Origin: Cavia porcellus
Taxonomy: Eukaryota; Chordata; Mammalia; Rodentia; Caviidae
Assembly: GCF_034190915.1 (NCBI RefSeq)
Contig: NW_026947486.1
Coordinates: 99,356,123 to 99,420,122 of the forward strand
DNA: 64,000 bases
Reading direction: 5' to 3'
Below are positions 11,798 through 24,225 of the stretch, piece by piece. The translations under genes and the position numbers were made by a program. Every line of letters starts with the position of its first letter. The first letter of the stretch is position 1. The notes beneath the pieces are model-generated. The model saw only the letters and a program-made list of their open reading frames with translations, did no database searches and had not been told where the DNA came from.

Positions 11798-12095
11798 TGT
11801 CATGGTTCGTGTCTGGATGTCCCCACCCAAAACCTCATGCAACCATAGGGGCAGGCTTCTACAATTCCTGATTGACTCATGGTCCAAGGCTGGGAGATTT
11901 GACTCTGATAGAAGACACACAGAGACAATGTGAGCTACCAGAGCAACAAGTGAGAGAAGAGCTGGGGTTCTTGTTAGTGGGGCATGATGGGAACCCAGGC
12001 CACTGGTTCTGGACCACGTATGGTCCCTTTCACTGTGTAGGGCCAAGACCTCTCCACAGTCCATTACTCTTCTTTTCTGCTGCTGCAATCTGAAC
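11798..12095 (+). mobile_element. MaLR/ERVL-class LTR, partial
   Basis: It begins TGTCATGGTTCGTGTC and goes on 'ggatgtccccacccaaaac' and 'ctcatgcaac'. That is the start of an MST/MLT1-like LTR. The first 8 bases equal the 5' terminus of the target-site-flanked LTR at 62501 (minus strand). No AATAAA or terminal CA is obvious at the right end, so the 3' edge is a guess. Confidence 0.6.
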
Positions 12096-13038
12096 CTAAG
12101 TTAGTGATTCGCAAACCTACCTGTCCCTACCTCTTTGTGTGACTGATACATCAGGATGTGCCCTTCAAATTTTTTAAATGAAATTCAAAATTGCATGACT
12201 TACATATGTACAATCACAGATCAATAATATGGTCAGCTAAATTGAAGTAATTATACTAAAAATGCATTTTCAGTCATCCCCCTCAAAATCCTCCCTCTCA
12301 CATGGAGGATATTTATCTCACTGTTCTTGTCATTTTCTGAACCAATTCTTTCCATCTTTTAGTGAGTATTTTAATGAATTATAATAAAAATGCAGTTTTT
12401 AGTGGCATCCAATGGAAAGGTAGCTCATAAACAACATTATACTGAAAAATCAGCACACTTGTTCAGCAGATATGGAGCTTTAAAGCACTGGCTCTACCAA
12501 AGCTCAAAGTGTCTGTAGAACTTACAAGTTCTAGAGCGAATAAAGACATGGAAAAAACCCACAGATTTACAATGAGAAACAGGCAAGAGAAAGGACTTCC
12601 AGAAATGCTTCGGAAAGTTTCAAGAATAATGAAATAAATGTGTTAGAAGGTAGACAGTGTATTTTGAGGAAGATTAACGCTAGGGTGTCTGTAATCATTT
12701 CAAAAATTCAATGTGAGTCATATTTGTGTTGCACATTGTGCATAAAACAAAATCATCCAATATTTTAAAATTAGTGTTACTGGTGCATTTTAGATAAACA
12801 TACTGATCATATTCATCGTAGGGAATTTGTACTTGTACATGATATACCTTGATTCTTGTATTTTCTTTAGCCCCCTCATCTGTCTTCAGTCCCTCATAGC
12901 TGAGCACAAAAGCCTGGCAATGGAAAATGCTGAATTACTTCCCTGGACCCCACTTATGCCATGCCATGATGACTGCCGGTGTGTAGTATCTGTGTGACCA
13001 TTCTCAAGGCACTTGAACAGATCTGTACGGGTAGAAAG

Positions 13039-13040
<2 letters not shown>
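12096..13040. other. unassigned AT-rich sequence
   Basis: No gene or recognisable repeat. Several short ORFs lack any signature. Confidence 0.4.
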
Positions 13041-13080
<40 letters not shown>

Positions 13081-13188
13081 TCGCGTGTGGGTGTGTGTGT
13101 ATTCGCGTGTGGGTGTGTGTGTATTCGCGTGTGTGTGTGTGTGTATTCGCGTGTGGGTGTGTGTGTATTCGCGTGTGGGTGTGTGGAC
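13041..13188 (+). repeat. (GT)n array with five TTCGCG units
   Basis: A pure GT run (13041-13077) is followed by five copies of a unit of about 22-26 bases, made of 'tattcgcgtgtg' plus a variable GT stretch. It is both a microsatellite and a small minisatellite. The CGCG cores are striking in CpG-poor DNA. The VCVCV-type reading frames are artefacts of the repeat. Confidence 0.9.
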
Positions 13189-15424
13189 TGCCTAGAGGAA
13201 CATTCCCTCAGTGCCAGCTATCTTTTATTAGTCTCTGTGGGTAATCATGATTGACTACACATTTAGAGGCTTCCTGCTCATCTCAACCAGTTTAATTGTT
13301 GCCCAGAAAAAAATAAACGTTACTTGAAAGATTCCCTCTGATCACTGTGTCATGAAAGATCCAAGATTCACCTTACCTTGAAGCTCATTTTCAAAGCCCA
13401 ATTCCATACAAGGAAGAGCTAGAGAGTGAAAGCATTTATCAGCAGCCAAGTGTTGCATAATTAAAGAAAATGGAACATAAATAAGGTCCTTCTTCACTAT
13501 AAAGCTACTGTGCTTTCTACCATGATAGTATGCATTTCAGAAGAGCAGGCATGGGGGAGTGGCAGGCGACACTGCCTTGGACACACAATGCCTTTCATAA
13601 GTTTTTCACGAAAATCTCCTGTGTTCAGGCTCCAGGAGTTGCTTTGTACCACGAAGGGATAACAGTTACCACACCTCCTCACACTAGGATGTCAGTTCCT
13701 CAAGAAGGGGCCAGAAGTCAAGTGCCATTCTGTCTTTCTTTCTCAGAGCAGCCCTCCTCTCCCCTGAACTTGTAACTTCTGTAATTCCTGTCAGCAAAAG
13801 AACAAACAGAGAAGCTGAGAGAGCAGCTAAAAATTCATTTCTTTCAACACATGTTCTTGTGCCTGTGGATGAACATTTTTATCTGGAGGTTATCTACTAT
13901 TTCTCCCACCCTATGTGACCTCTGCATTCCCATATTCACAGGAAATGGAGTGCATCACATAGCTCGGTTTATTTTCCATCAGCAAAACCATACTTTAGAG
14001 GCCTTTTCTTGTTAGTGTTGTACCACAGTGATAAGGCCTTTGCCTAGAGAATTCAGAAGAGCTCATTGAAATATTACCAGAGGACATCAAATAACGTAGA
14101 AATTCATTCCCTGAGACTGATTATGAGCATTTCAGGGGCTGCACTACAAAAGGTTCCTCACACCCTGTGATTAAGACCATTGTATATGAGGCTACATAAA
14201 CCACAAGTACTCTAAATTGTCACAATGGGGCATTCCTATGTGGTTGGATGTTCACTGATAATGTTTCAAAGCACTCTCTTGAATTCTCTAAATATCCATG
14301 AGAATAGTTTGAAAAGTCACTCCTGAAAAATAAGAAAAATGGCTGTATAAGCCTTTAAGTATTTTTTTCCCATTGCCAAAACACTAGCAAAATCAATTTT
14401 TGCTTTATATATAAATCTTCATTGTTTCAATCATAGGCCTTTCCTGAAAGTGTGGAGTTCAATCCGTTGTGACACCTTAAGCCATATAAAAGAGAAGGAT
14501 AAATCTTTTTAAATCAAATTTGAGTCACCCCTAAGGCTTGCACCACTTTACCATCGCTGAGAGCGAGGAGACGTTCTCAAGCACGTGGCTGATGAAACTA
14601 GGAGCCAGCACTGCCCTAGGCATGAACACTTGAAAGAGATCAAAGATCGAGGTCCCACTTCAAATTCAGAGCAGATTCACTTTTCTTACATTGCAGTCTT
14701 GACTCTGGAGACTGAAGCAGGTGCAAAGATGTCTTTCAAAACCTCCGTGCCTGTGACCACCACCTGAATTCCAGTATCAGAAGAAATATCCATGGAATTA
14801 TTCAGTTCAGTCTTCCTCCACAGTATCCACTTAACAATGGAGAGAAGGATGAGGATTCTGACACTTCAGAGGCAAACAGGACAAGTGCATTTATAACAGA
14901 GACAAGGCGTCCCTAGTACTGTGAATGTCACAATGACATTTAAATAGGAAATGAGCTGCCCTTGCTCACCATCCTAATGTACTCTTCAGACACATGGCTG
15001 GTGTGAAATCCCCCAATACTATTATTCTTTGCTCAGAGTGACGTTAGCCTATTTTGTTTTGTTTAATTTCAACATATATGAAGGTACGTACAGCTATTTT
15101 GAAGAAAATGAGAAACATTATGGGAGCCATTGTTGACCTCCTTATTGTCTGGTCTTAAAGACCTAAAATGCTTTCATCATCCTGTTCTGATCAGTTCTAC
15201 ACTATTTTGTTTTGTATGAACTCATTGTATGTGAAGATACTGATGACTGTTTGGAAGAAACAAGAGACAGTGTGGTAGACAGTGAAGTTCTCCGGTTGTC
15301 TTGCTTTGAAATCTGTGTCTGTCTGTGTCTTTGAAGTCTAATGATTTGTTTGTTCTGTTTTGTTATGTTTAATTTCACCCTCTTTAAAAATAAAATATAA
15401 AAAACAAACCCGGTTAAACAAGAA
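13189..15424. other. unassigned sequence
   Basis: No coding region is recognised. 14013-14085 has a faint ID-like order ('cctttgcctagagaa' then 'gctcattgaaat') but is too diverged to call. 15000-15410 contains repeated 'ttttgttttgtttaat' phrases and may be a worn element. Confidence 0.35.
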
Positions 15425-16700
15425 TGTCAATAATCTAAAATATGGGATTGTATCAAATTTAACGTCTTCTGCACAGCCAGGGAAAAACTTAACAGAGTAA
15501 AGAGGCAACTTTTAAACTGTGGAGAGACTTTTGCAAGCATATTCTCAGAGAGATGAATAATATCTAGACTCTATGCAGAACTAAAGATAATAGATTCCCA
15601 AAATAAAAAGCCCAATAAAAAACAGGGCACTGAAATGAATAGACACTTCTCAAAAGTACAAATGGATAATAAACACATGAAAATGCCCCACATATCTTAG
15701 CAGTAAAGAGATACAAATGAGGCCTACACTGTGATTAGTTTTCTCCAGAAAGAATGGCTGTCACCAAGAAATCAAATGACATCAAATGCAAGTGAGGCTG
15801 CAGGGAACAAAGAATCCTTCTACATTGTTGCTGGAAATGTATCCACTATATCACTATGAAAGTCATTAGGGAGACTCCAAAGAAAACTACACATAGAAAT
15901 TTAATTCAATGGGCATATTCTCATCTAGGTAACTTCTGAAAATATATAATACATCATATTACAATTATATACACATACTCATCAAGAAATAAAATGATAA
16001 GCCAAGCATGGTTTCACATGCTGAAATCCCAGCACTCAGGAGGCTGAGGCAGGAGGGTTGTGAGTTTGAGACCAGCCTGGGATACAAAGTGAGCTGAGTA
16101 TAAACCTGAACTGCTTCATGAGACCCTCTCTCAAAAAGACAAAAACAATTTTTAAAAAGTGTTGAAAGAATAAAGGAAAGTGGTATTTACACATAATGGA
16201 GTGCTTAATTTCTGTAAAGAAGGATAAACTTAAATTATTTGTAAGATAATGTGTGCACCTTGAGACAACATTTTTAAGTGAAATAAGTCAGACACACGAG
16301 CTTAAGTATCACATGGTATCTTTTATACAGAAATTTTATTCATATATATAATATATATAGCAAAATAAAAGAAATGATGGAAGAGGATAAATTTATATTA
16401 ATCTAGTACAGACAATACATATAAAACTGTACTTTGAAATAGTACAAAAAAAGAAATAGTACAATTGACATATGTGTTTTATATATTTTTGGAAAATAAG
16501 TCTGGTTTTGAATATAACATGCTATAATTAATCATAAAAATTATAAGGTAAATGAATGGATATGATGCTGACAAAATTAAAGAGGGTGGTTGGAAGAGGA
16601 AAAAATAAATTAAATATATTAGTGCATGTATCCACTGCCTATAATGAATGTAATCTTTATGTACTGTAAACCTGTATTAATTAAAGTTAAAAATGACACT
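15425..16700 (+). mobile_element. L1 ORF2 end and 3' UTR, broken by B1
   Basis: Sense-strand L1. 'gtatcaaatttaacgtcttc', 'cagggaaaaacttaac' and 'agacacttctcaaaag' are the end of ORF2 with stops in all frames. After the B1 insertion at 16003-16150 the 3' UTR resumes, with 'cataatggagtgcttaat' and 'aagtgaaataagtcagac'. Old and dead. Confidence 0.75.
16003..16150 (+). mobile_element. B1-type SINE inside L1
   Basis: Good B1 match: 'gccaagcatggtttcaca', 'cagcactcaggaggctgagg', 'gagaccagcctggg', then a second 'agtgagctgagtataaacc' module and 'gagaccctctctcaaaaag'. It divides the L1 around it, so it is the younger insertion. Confidence 0.9.
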
Positions 16701-17140
16701 GCTCATGAAAAGCCTGCTCCATTAAACTGAAGTAGAGTTCATCTCAAAAATGGGACAATAAGGGTTTATGCCTTATTGCAAGGATATTGCAAGGGGTCAG
16801 AGATTGCAAGAACAATCCTATACAGGATGCATAATTTATACCATTATTTTATGATGATCACTCAAGTAAGAAAAAAGGGCAGAAAATCTGCCCACAACAC
16901 TAGAGACCCATGAAAATCTAGGTGAGTCCCTAGATTACACAGCAATATCCTGTATGAGTGCAGCTGAAGACTGACAGCCCGTGACAATGCGTCCCACAAG
17001 TCAACTGGAGGCCTATAGTCCATGACAATGACTCATGCATTCTGTTTTATGGATCTGCACTGGTAAGGCCCAAAGGGAAACTATGGAAGCTGCAAAGTCT
17101 ATTCCAGTGGGATGAAGGATCTGAGCCAGTAGGTTGAGCG
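16701..17140. other. unassigned sequence
   Basis: No gene or familiar repeat is recognised. The short phrase 'attgcaaggatattgcaagg' repeats locally near 16776-16800. Confidence 0.35.
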
Positions 17141-17480
17141 TTCTACATTGCAGCTGGGAAGCTGCACTCCAAGTAAGGGACAGGGGTCCTCTGAAAATAC
17201 CACAGCCATCCTCAGAGACAACGAGATCCCGGGCCCTCCGACAATGAGAACAGTGGAGTACACATCAGGAAGCCATCATGACAAACTTTGCCTGGAGTTT
17301 AAGCAGCACATCATCTTCCCCTCCAGACACAGGAAGTGATGCTCCAAGTAAGAACCAGAGCTCCCCCAAAGTGAACCGCAGCCACTTTCAGCAACAAGCT
17401 CCTGAGCTCCTCCAATGACAATGGCTGTATTCACACAGGGGAAGCTAACCATGATAAGCTCCTCCAGGAGAACTAACAGC
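17141..17480 (+). repeat. diverged tandem duplication
   Basis: Two related blocks follow one another. The first (about 17160-17338) has 'ctccaagtaaggg', 'ccacagccatcctcagag', 'ccctccgacaatgag' and 'gccatcatgacaaac'. The second (about 17341-17475) has 'ctccaagtaagaacc', 'cgcagccactttcagc', 'cctccaatgacaatgg' and 'aaccatgataagc' in the same order. The unit is roughly 150-180 bases. Its origin is unknown. Confidence 0.5.
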
Positions 17481-18958
17481 TCCAAACAACAAGGAGAACC
17501 CATAATGCGACACTCTTCCTCTCCACGTCTCCTTTATATGCTGGCAATTTTCTCAGGTGTGCTATCTACACTCAGCACCATGCTGATTTAATTCATCGAA
17601 TGTTAAGTTGAACACCAAGTTTTGGATCCACAACAGGGCTGTGCTACTTATGTTTTGCAAGGAGAGTCTCAGTGAAGTCTGTCTCTGTTTGTCCAGTAAA
17701 AGTATCATGTACTTCTGCAAAATTATGGTAAATTAATTTTGGGATTTATGGTTTCCCGATATTGATACTGATTATTAACATTAATATCTCAAAAACAAGT
17801 ATGACTAGTAGTAACACTTTGAAATGTTTTCCAATGCTATTTAGTTGCATGCTACTGAAGAACAGCAATAGAACAGTGATATATAAATAAGAAAAGTGTT
17901 TTTGTGAAGTAAAACAGAAATTAGTTAAAAAATAAGTTGAAAATTTCATTAAAAAGCAGTAGGAGACATTCAGATCTCTTTCATTATGCAATTCATATAT
18001 CAAATCATTTTCCTAAAAACTGAGATTAGAATAGATCCCCGAGGACTGTAAATGAAATAAAAATTAATTGCTTAAATACTGTACAAATTGCAGATATATT
18101 CTTATTTGGCAATTGAGACTCTGTCATTCAAAATGACTTCAATCCAATCCTTGAAATTATCAAAGGTATAGAGAAATTAGGAATGCTGAACTTGCTTACA
18201 GTGAAAAATCATAAAGTATGCATTCATCAAATAGCCAACAACACGATTAAAGTAAATCCACATGCCACATGAGAATTCACTTATCTAAATGAAAAGGAGG
18301 TGTCTAATCTTCCATCAATACAGGAGTCACTAATTCACTTCAACATCAGATGCACAAATCATTCAGGTCCATATGAAGAAAATCAGAACATCACTAATAA
18401 AGTCATCAAGCACAGCTATTAAAAGGAAAAATCTGTTGCATCACTTAAAGGAGTAGGTTACTCTCAGCAATTACGTATTCAGGTTTTTTTTTTGTTTTGA
18501 AAATTATCAAATATTTTGCACTAATTGATTCTAATGTTGAGTGTCTATAGGTAGATGTAAGACTACTAACATGCAAGCCCTGGTAATTATGCAGGCCACT
18601 GGGGTACCAATTGAGCCAATAAGGTGCATTCAGCACTTGTGCACAGAAAGACAAGGACAAGACTCTTGGTGTTACAGGAGGGATACAGCATTCGTGCAAA
18701 GTCTTGTCACTAACATTATGACCCCAGATGAACATTAGTCTAGCATTTTGTAGAAAAAAATCTAAGGAAATCATTTTACTTTATTTAACAAAAAGAAATC
18801 TTGAGAAACTGCATTAAGCCTACATTGAAAAACTATATAGTCTACTCAAGCATTATGGTTCTGAAAATGATCTAGTACTTCACTCTCACAGAATGAAAGG
18901 GCACTGTTCAGAACACAGAATCCTCATTTGTAACCTGAACATACTCCAATGATTTTTA
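17481..18958. other. unassigned AT-rich sequence
   Basis: No coding region or repeat family is recognised. The minus-strand ORF at 17746-18003 is hydrophobic only because of AT-rich composition. Confidence 0.4.
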
Positions 18959-20650
18959 AAGAAAATACATGAGCAGCACACTTCTGGGAAGATGGTGGAG
19001 TGATGAGCAGTAGACAAAGTGTTTCTCCAAGACTTGGTGTCCAGATACTAGAATATAACCACATGAGGAAGCTGAGTAGTATGGAAGTAGGTCTCTGGGA
19101 CCCGAGAAGGAACTGAAGCAAGAGTTAGAGCCCGCAGGGAGAGTGAAGAGAGAGATTTCAATGAAAAAGGAAAAGCTAGCAGGCAGCACGTTCTCCCTCA
19201 GCCTGGACGCACTGCATGCGAGGGTCCACAGAAACCTGTAGGTGCACGGTGACAGCTAGAGACCTCAGAGGCTTACACGGAGAAATGCACAGTGGAGTGG
19301 AGCAGGAAATACAGCGGACTGCAGTGACTGATGATTATTTGGATTCATACACCCCTACGTGAGACCAATTGCCAGGGAGCCATTTTGGGGAGAGGCCAAC
19401 TGAGCTCAGAACTCAGCTCAGCCATGGGCCACCTCCACCTCGTAACTACCGGTACCACAGTGAGGTTGCCAAATTCAAACTGCCAGGAGGGCAGGAGGCA
19501 AGTTCAAGCCAGCAAGAGGTACACAGTGTAGCTCGGGTTGAATAAGTCAGGTTCAAACTTAGAGCCAGAAACTAGCCTGACCTTCAGTGAACTAAAAGTG
19601 CAGGCTGGCTGGAATTATCTGCCAACCTGCCTTAAAGCTGTGACTGACTTCTTGACATTGATAATTTGAGTCTGCACTCTGTCTGCCAGATTGTCTATCA
19701 GTGACATCAGAGATGCACTTCGGAGTGGATTGTGTTTTCTTATTTTCTTCTCCTTTTTCTTTCTTCATTCTTTTCTTGTTTTTGTTTTGTTTTGTTTTAT
19801 TTACTGATCTTGTTTTTTATGTGTGTGAGCTTAGTTTTTAGTACTTTTGTTGTGGTTCTATTTTGCTCTTTGTTTTATATTTTCTTTTTCTCTTTCCCTC
19901 CTGTCTGCTTCACCAGTTTGCCAAAGTTTCAGTAATCTTCCTTTGTCCTGAAGCTTTAATTCTTATCTCTCTCCTTCGTCTTCTTCTTGTTCCTCTTTTT
20001 CTTCTTGTTCTTGTTCTCTCCTCCTCATCCTCCTCCTCCTCCTCCTCCTCCTCCTCCTCCTCCTCCTCCTCCTCCTCCTTCTCCCCGTTCACCTTCACCT
20101 TTGTCTTCTCCGTCTATACCTCTGTTTAACACCAGGTTCTTTTATGTTTTCTTCCTTGAAGGTAAAATCTTCTCATCAAGGGCTTCCTTAATCTACACAA
20201 TTTTCTATTCATTTCATTTTTTTTTCAAAAATCCATAAATATAGCTCATATGGTTAAAGGTGCAAATTAATAGGTACCCCAGTCTATCATTCTCTAAGCT
20301 GTGTTTCATAGTATTGTTATTGCTGATTGTGCTACTAGAGCCAACATCACATAATAGTTCTAACCAGTTGTTCTTCCTAGAATGCAAAGACTGAGACTAC
20401 CTAAGGGCCATAATGCATAGGCCAGTGCCGAAGAACCAGAGACTGGCCAAGTAGGAAGCAGCTTCTCATCTCTAATAAACAGAAGAAGCAAGACCTTACA
20501 AAAGACTCAAAACCCAAAGTTTAGCTGTATCTGGAAGAAATCTCTGAAAAGTAGTCCTTTCATAGGGATTCTAAATACTAGCAATAAATCTATTCACCAT
20601 AATCAATTTACAAGCACCAACCCCAGATGTAATCCCAGACTTCCAGTTCA
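18959..20650 (+). mobile_element. L1 5' UTR, sense strand (probable)
   Basis: It starts near 'cttctgggaagatggtgg', a phrase typical of L1 5' UTR starts. GC-richer sequence follows (18960-19640), then a T/C-rich tract with a (CCT)n run at 20018-20083, and it leads into ORF1-like sequence. The 5' UTR reading rests on position and the opening phrase; the middle is not matched to anything. Confidence 0.5.
20018..20083 (+). repeat. (TCC)n microsatellite
   Basis: About 20 CCT/TCC units inside a long pyrimidine-rich stretch (19730-20100). The poly-Ser, poly-Pro and poly-Glu ORFs across it are artefacts. Confidence 0.9.
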
Positions 20651-21862
20651 CCAAAGACAAATCCAGGAGAAAATAAGATGAGACCACTCAAAAGCCACTC
20701 ACATGGACTCTCTAGATTGGTAACAACAGAAGTAACAAAGCACATTAAAATTAAATTAGAAATAATCTCTCAGACAACTACATATATGCCAATCATAGTG
20801 GAAGACATGCTTAGTGACTCTAGAACAGATACACATAAAGAAAAACATGAGGCTAGGAAAGTGATGGAAACCATGAATGGCCAACAGAGGAGAAAAGTAG
20901 AATATTTGAAACAGATTAAAACACATAACCAGATTAAAAACTCTATTAATAGTATATGTGTTAGAATAAGCCAATGTGAGAACAGAATATCAGACACAGA
21001 AGACAGGATTGTGGATACTGATCATGAAAAGAGATTTCTTTAAAGTAGCAAGGAACCTCAGAACATCAGTCAAACAGCTGCTGAAGCTACAAAGAAGAAT
21101 GACATAAGATTAGTTGGAATCACTGAAATAGCAGGAAATGGCACAAATTACATCAGAAACTTGTTCACTTAAACAAATAGTGTTTTTATATGATGGAATA
21201 CTACTCAGTCATAAAGAAGGATAGACTTCAGACTTTTATAGGTAAATGGATACAACTTGAGATCATACTCATAAGTCAAGTAAATCAGGCATGCAGGTGT
21301 AAATATTTTATTGTATCACTAGTGTGACAAAATGAAAGAAAAAATATATAATATGAACTGCATATGCAATTGTTACCCCTGAGTATTGTTTTAAAATTTT
21401 AGATTTTTTTCTCTTTAAAAGAAAATACATTTTTAAAAAAGAACATGTTCCCAGAACAAATGACAGAAAACATTTCAAGCGGGGAAAAATGTAACATGTA
21501 GACAAGAGAGGTATATAACTATCAAACCAGCCATAATAAAAAGAAACATGTATACCACGGGATATTATACTCAATATTTGAGAAATTCAACACCAGAACA
21601 GAATACGAGAAGCTGTTAAAGAAAAGAAATCAATCTCCTATAACAGAAAATGCATCAGAATCATAGCAGAATTCCAACACGAATTCTCAAGTCAAGGAGA
21701 GAATGGAGTGAAGTATTTGAAGCTCTAAAAGAGAACAACATCCAACCCAGGTTGATGTACCCTGTACAACCATCAAATCCGATGGAGAAGTAAGATACTT
21801 GCATGACAAAAAAGACCTGTGGAAACTCATGGCAAGTACCGCAATGATATTCTGAAAGGCAT
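20651..21862 (+). pseudogene. broken L1 ORF1 (sense)
   Basis: Frame at 20678-21043 encodes a charged, helical stretch ending with CENRISDTEDRIVD, the L1 ORF1p coiled-coil signature. Near 21110 'RLVGITE' matches the ORF1p RNA-binding start. After about 240 bases of L1 3' UTR-like sequence (21180-21420, including 'gatggaatactactcagtc'), the C-terminal part returns at about 21540-21850 with 'EALKENNIQPRL' and 'SDGEVRYLHDKKDL' in shifting frames. Stops and frameshifts make it non-functional. It is then cut by the nested L1 at 21863. Confidence 0.7.
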
Positions 21863-22644
21863 TCTTTTTTTTTTTTTTTTTATTTAAGGAGAAAAGGAAA
21901 AAAAAACAGTGAAAGGGTACAAGTTATACAGATTGACAGAAGAAAAACATGAACAGTAGGAAATCACTAGTTAATGGATTACATATTGCCATCTTAGAAA
22001 TAATTGTTCAAGTCACAAAATTAAAGCTTGTAGAGTGGACATTCCAACAATGATACTGCAAACAGTTCTGTTCAATGATCCAATAAAACTCTGTGATATC
22101 ATTTTCTATCTTATACACTTAAATATACATGCAGTTATATAGTTTAGAGCACTTTCTTTTCCTCTCTTTTGTACAATGACTATTACTCATTTTGGGTTTC
22201 ATTGCTCCCACGATTCTTATTGCTTTTTTGGAAGAGAGTAAAACCAAATGAGACATAACAGAACAGAATTGGTCAAGTCAAAAGGGTGGACATAATAGAT
22301 AATATAAAATCATAATACAAGGTGATCAACAATGGTTACTATAATGCCTCCCGCTATCTCTAATAGAATTGCCTATATCATTAGTTATAATACAATTGAA
22401 CAAAACAGTAAAGAACAAAACCGACAAAACCAAAACATTGGAGACATTGTAGGTCTTCAAAAGTAGATAAAAGTCAACGAGAATGGGCGTCATAATGAAT
22501 CTCATTATCTTCTCAGCTGATGCCTAAACTTTCGAACCTGATACTATCCAGCAAAACAGAATAGGGAACATCAGTCAAAAACAAGATGGTGCAAGAGACA
22601 AAAGGAGTTCACTTTCAAGAACACCAGCAGAATAAACACACCAG
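21863..22644 (-). mobile_element. nested 5'-truncated L1 3' UTR, antisense
   Basis: A poly-T run (21865-21882, the poly-A tail in reverse) is followed by a 3' UTR that matches those at 32.9 kb, 53.1 kb and window position 1-325. The nine bases gaaaggcat occur at both edges (21854-21862 and 22645-22653) as a target-site duplication. It lies in an older sense L1 whose sequence resumes after it, so it is a later insertion. Confidence 0.8.
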
Positions 22645-23350
22645 GAAAGGCATGCAATTAAATGGAGGGGGATAAAGGGAACCAACAAGAGGAAAGTAAT
22701 GTGGAAAGGAAAGGTCAGTGTGTACCAGGTAAACTCATCATGTTTTATGGTATCAACTCAACAGTCAAATGAAACAGTCTGATATAATGGATCAAAAACC
22801 AAGATTTAACAGTATACTACATACAACAAGCATGCGATTCAAAAAATAAATTCACAGACTGAGAGGGAAAGGACTGAAACAAATATTTCATGTGACAACA
22901 ACATGGAAGAAAGCAGGAGCAGCTATTTGCAGACAAATTCAATTTTAAGCCAAGACATTACTGAGTAAATGAGTGCGCCTAGTGACGATACTGCTAAGTT
23001 AAATAAATCAAACACACAAGTGTAAATGGGACATTTTCTCTCTGATGTGAGAAACTGAAAGTGCAAATAAGGACCAAAATCTATCGTAGATATAGGGAAA
23101 TGGGGAGAAAATGTTCAAATAAGAGCAGGAGCCAGGGATGGGGCAGGGAATATGAAGAAGGGACAAGAAAAAAACAATAGAAGAAAAAGTAGAAAAAAAA
23201 AGTTTTTAAATAAAGAGGAAAGAAGGGCTGAAGGGAGAGTGGAGGAATGGGAAAAATAAGAATTAAAACATAACATGTACAGGTACAGATTCCCCATGAT
23301 GAATGCATATCTAAGATGCACCAGTAAAATAAAATGAAATAAAAAATACT
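22645..23350 (+). mobile_element. L1 remnant and purine-rich 3' UTR
   Basis: This continues the host L1 beyond the nested copy. 22645-22960 resembles the inter-ORF/early ORF2 endonuclease region with stops. 22970-23350 is a 3' UTR with 'gtgagaaactgaaagtgc', a long G/A-rich tract (23095-23260) and 'gtacaggtacagattcccc'. Most of ORF2 is missing between the two parts. Confidence 0.6.
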
Positions 23351-24225
23351 GGAACATTTAAAGCTTGTGTCAGGACATTTGCAAATTCCTTCACTGCAAG
23401 AATCTCTCAAAATTTGCCCTTTATTTCCAATTCTTTACCCAAATAATCACTTTTACTTGGTTTCCACTCAATGCACACCTACGTGGAACCTGCCTAACCC
23501 AGAACTTTTGTTCCTACTCCTAATTTGTGTTCTGTAGGGCAATTATTTTCATCTCATGAAGTAATGTGCTTTTACTTCAATTCTTCATTGTTAGTTCCCA
23601 TATCACTAGAATATAATCTCTATGAAAGCTGGAGTTTTGGCTTCGTTGTTCGTGCAACATTTTAGTTATTTTACAAGGCTTGGTTTAAGGTATGTTCTGA
23701 AGGAAAATTAAGTAAATTAATAATTTTTTGTAGACAGATCAATAATTGAGGAGCATATACCTTACCAACTTCTTCACACCTCATATTTAATTTCACTACT
23801 TTTGTCAATGATAAATATTGTTAATAGTTTGGTAAACATAATTAGAAATACTTTCAGTGGCTATGCAATCATATACACATGCTATATTGTTTGTAGGCTG
23901 AAAATAAATAGAAATCAAATAGTTATAGATTTTTTGCAATTTTTTCAATTCACGATCCATTGTATGAAATAGTACTTGTTCATTAAATACAGACATGTTT
24001 TATTCTAAAAATACATCTAAAGCTGTTTTACATAAGCATAAGAAAACAATAAAATGATATGGAAGACCTCATAGAATTGGTGCAAAGCTTAAAGAACTAC
24101 TATGAGGTAAGAAACAAGATCTTAGGAATGGTGAGTGGGTGGTCCCACAGCCAAAGTAATGCTACAGAAATAGCCTGGCTAAATTGCTGCTACTACAGTC
24201 ACTGAATTTTAGAGAATGTTATTAC
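23351..24225. other. unassigned AT-rich sequence
   Basis: Nothing recognisable is seen. Confidence 0.45.

Noticed and set aside
13041..13188. CRISPR-like array
   Set aside because: The spaced units are GT-microsatellite variants without distinct spacers, and the DNA is mammalian.
12979..13254. Three overlapping Cys/Val-rich ORFs
   Set aside because: They read through the GT/TTCGCG array in three frames; no other coding evidence.
14013..14085. ID SINE
   Set aside because: Only a few phrases agree; too diverged to support.
19732..20238. Poly-Ser, poly-Pro and poly-Glu ORFs
   Set aside because: Artefacts of the TCC repeat and pyrimidine-rich DNA.
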